Shown: one piece after another, positions 62,364 through 64,000 of the stretch
Numbering within the stretch: the first letter of the stretch is position 1
Layout: each line of letters begins with the position of its first letter
Source of the DNA: Hypomesus transpacificus
Taxonomy: Eukaryota > Chordata > Actinopteri > Osmeriformes > Osmeridae
Reading direction: 5' to 3'
Length of the DNA: 64,000 nucleotides
NCBI RefSeq assembly: GCF_021917145.1
Contig: NC_061070.1
Location: forward strand, 16,604,827 to 16,668,826
Notes under the pieces: model-generated
Database searches by the model: none
Seen by the model: the letters and a program-made list of their open reading frames with translations, nothing else
What the model was told of the DNA's origin: nothing
Translations under genes and position numbers: made by a program

Positions 62364-62728
62364 AGGTGGCCCTCTTAAAGGACGCTGTTTTTCTTAAAGC
62401 AGTATCGTAGTTCCATGCCTACATGCAATGATCATGTTTTCTTTTTTTTCTTTTACTAACGTTACGTTGTTTTAACTGTCAAATTAAAAATCTACCATTA
62501 ATATTAAAACTAAGGCTTTGGCAATGAATACAAAAAACTCTAGATGCAATAATGTAAACAAACCTTTAATAAATGCATTTGATATTGTTTTGTTATAGAC
62601 CTCTTATTACTTTACCGACGAACTACAATGGCATTTGGAGTTGCAACCCACTATTCTTGAAGTTTAGATCGTACGTGGTCGCCAGTTAATGGGAAACTAC
62701 ATCATGTAGGCTACATGCAGCTTTCTCC

Positions 62729-62734
62729 AATAAA
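62729..62734 (+). terminator. Polyadenylation signal of the cystatin gene
   Basis: AATAAA 366 bp after the stop codon; a nearer AATAAA lies at 62568-62573, so two alternative 3' ends are possible. Confidence 0.5.
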
Positions 62735-62892
62735 GTCTTGCTGCTCCATAAAAGTTGTACACTGACAGTTTTAGTCGACAGTAAACACGTGTTTAAATGT
62801 AACTAGGCCAATTTGTGTATTGAGTGAAACATATTCGCGTTTCAGTGTTTTGTCTCTCATCTTACTCACTGAATTCGAGTGCCACTGACGGG

Positions 62893-63129
62893 ATGAACAC
62901 TGAACGGGTAAAACATATTAAGCTACTGTCGACGATGCCAGTCGACCAATATCCGAGAAGATCATTGCTGCAGTTTGCGGTCAAGGTAACTGCTGCGGCA
63001 TGGGAAAAGTCTGGGCTGGACGGTCCAACCGCGCCCGCAATCGAGAAGATACCTTCAACTTCCCAGAAACGCACGACAACCCGTGCATTTCAGTCAAGAC
63101 AATTTGATTGGAAAGTTTATAATAAATAA
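62893..63129 (+). CDS. Unrecognised 78-aa open reading frame
   Basis: The frame MNTERVKHIKLLSTMPVDQY and on to QSRQFDWKVYNK is basic, without signal peptide or membrane segment, and I do not recognise a family. The codon use looks fairly protein-like and the frame is also open upstream of the ATG. AATAAA overlaps the stop codon (AATAAATAA), so if transcribed the mRNA could end close by. A splice donor-like AG|GTACGA follows at about 63132. It could be a small gene, one exon of a larger gene running off the window, or chance. Confidence 0.35.
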   Translation: MNTERVKHIKLLSTMPVDQYPRRSLLQFAVKVTAAAWEKSGLDGPTAPAIEKIPSTSQKRTTTRAFQSRQFDWKVYNK

Positions 63130-63484
63130 ATAGGTACGACCTCACAAAGTTTTAGCGAATATTGCTGACATCTAGTGGTGAAACCGGGGTTTATTTCATG
63201 GTCTGAAACACGTTTGATGAGAAATGAAACAATTCTAATGTATTTGTAACACCACTGAAAAAGATTATTTGAGGAAGTCAAGAAAGTTGGAAAGTAAATG
63301 CCCATCCTAACCACAGAGGACGTAAAACAGTTTAGTTCACTATTAGAAAAGGACGTTTTCTGTTAAAGACCGCAGCTTTCAAACTAAAAGCAGATTTTCT
63401 AATACATACAAGATGCAAATCTATATTCTGCGTTGATATTCAGTTTTACACTTTCAAAGATTTTGGACCCCAACGAAAAACTAC

Positions 63485-63575
63485 TGGCCTTTTGCTCCCA
63501 AACGGTAGGTGGCGGTAATGCACTTCATTAACGTGGATCAGTCAAACCCCAGCTAAAAGATGAAGAAGAAGATTT
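63485..63575 (+). repeat. Possible repeat fragment (GGTGGCGGTAATGCAC motif)
   Basis: GTAGGTGGCGGTAATGCACT followed after about 50 bp by AGATGAAGAAGAAG resembles a motif pair I associate with dispersed vertebrate sequence near gene starts. The family is not identified. Confidence 0.3.
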
Positions 63576-63915
63576 CTGTCTGACTAACAGTTAAGATATA
63601 CTCAGAAAAATAATCTGTGTACGCTTGGTTTATGTGAAACTTTACCACTACTGGTATTGTAACTTATCAGTGTATTTTCCCCCCTCAACTTTCGTGGCTT
63701 GATTAGTCATAAACCCTAGAGCTATTCGAGTGATATTACATAGAAAGGTAGGCAAGGTTGGTGCTAACTTGCCAAAACAAGTTTAGTTATGGTGACTGAT
63801 GCTGGTGGTAACTATCACTTTCTTTTTTACCAACTCTACATTTCTTGATAAGCCATGGCCTGTTACTTCGTGCCTCCTCTTTAGTTAGTGTAAATTGGCT
63901 TGCGAAATATTCATA

Positions 63916-63974
63916 TTGGTATTCACTCTCGTTTTGAGCTTGAAGTGGGATCTCAAAACGAGAGTGAATACCAA
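63916..63974. repeat. Perfect 23-bp inverted repeat (hairpin)
   Basis: The arm TTGGTATTCACTCTCGTTTT plus GAG (63916-63938) is followed by a 13-base spacer and then by its exact reverse complement (63952-63974). AATATT occurs just outside both arms. It may be a short foldback element; no RNA family is recognised. Confidence 0.85.
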
Positions 63975-64000
63975 CAGAAAATATTGCAGGGGATTTTGGC

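Overview
The window looks like nuclear DNA of a ray-finned fish (teleost). Genes are split by GT-AG introns, the sequence between them is full of (CA)n, (GA)n and minisatellite DNA, and there are tRNA-derived SINEs and short SINE/L2-type tails of the kind common in fish. A run of exactly 500 Ns (23569-24068) marks a scaffold gap of unknown true size. All exon models were built by eye from family similarity, splice sites and codon phase.

Layout. 201-961: a 5'-truncated non-LTR retrotransposon (minus strand) between 13-bp target-site duplications. 962-10432: gene-free DNA leading into a CT-rich, CCAAT-containing region upstream of a BCL11A-type gene. 10433-15108 (+): the first two coding exons of that gene; no zinc-finger exons were found in the rest of the window. 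15109-31585: gene-free, very rich in microsatellites, including the gap. 31586-53610 (-): a 21-exon kinesin (1568 codons) with a KIF16-type motor and FHA domain, joined in phase to a C-terminus that resembles nischarin and lacks a PX domain. 54099-55546 (+): mad2l1bp (p31comet), head-to-head with the kinesin across 488 bp. 57011-60373 (-): ephx1, microsomal epoxide hydrolase, nine coding exons. 61200-62363 (+): a three-exon secreted cystatin with a TATA box and a palindromic MITE-like element just upstream. 62893-63129 (+): an unrecognised 78-aa ORF. 63916-63974: a perfect 23-bp hairpin.

The genes do not form one pathway: transcription factor, motor, spindle-checkpoint regulator, detoxifying enzyme and protease inhibitor. 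The main points for a second look are the kinesin-nischarin architecture, two separate cases where a tandem repeat has multiplied a splice donor (kinesin FHA exon, 21 bp x 14; ephx1 exon 5, 39 bp x 4), a four-half-site DR5 array in a kinesin intron, and the missing zinc-finger exons of the BCL11 gene.
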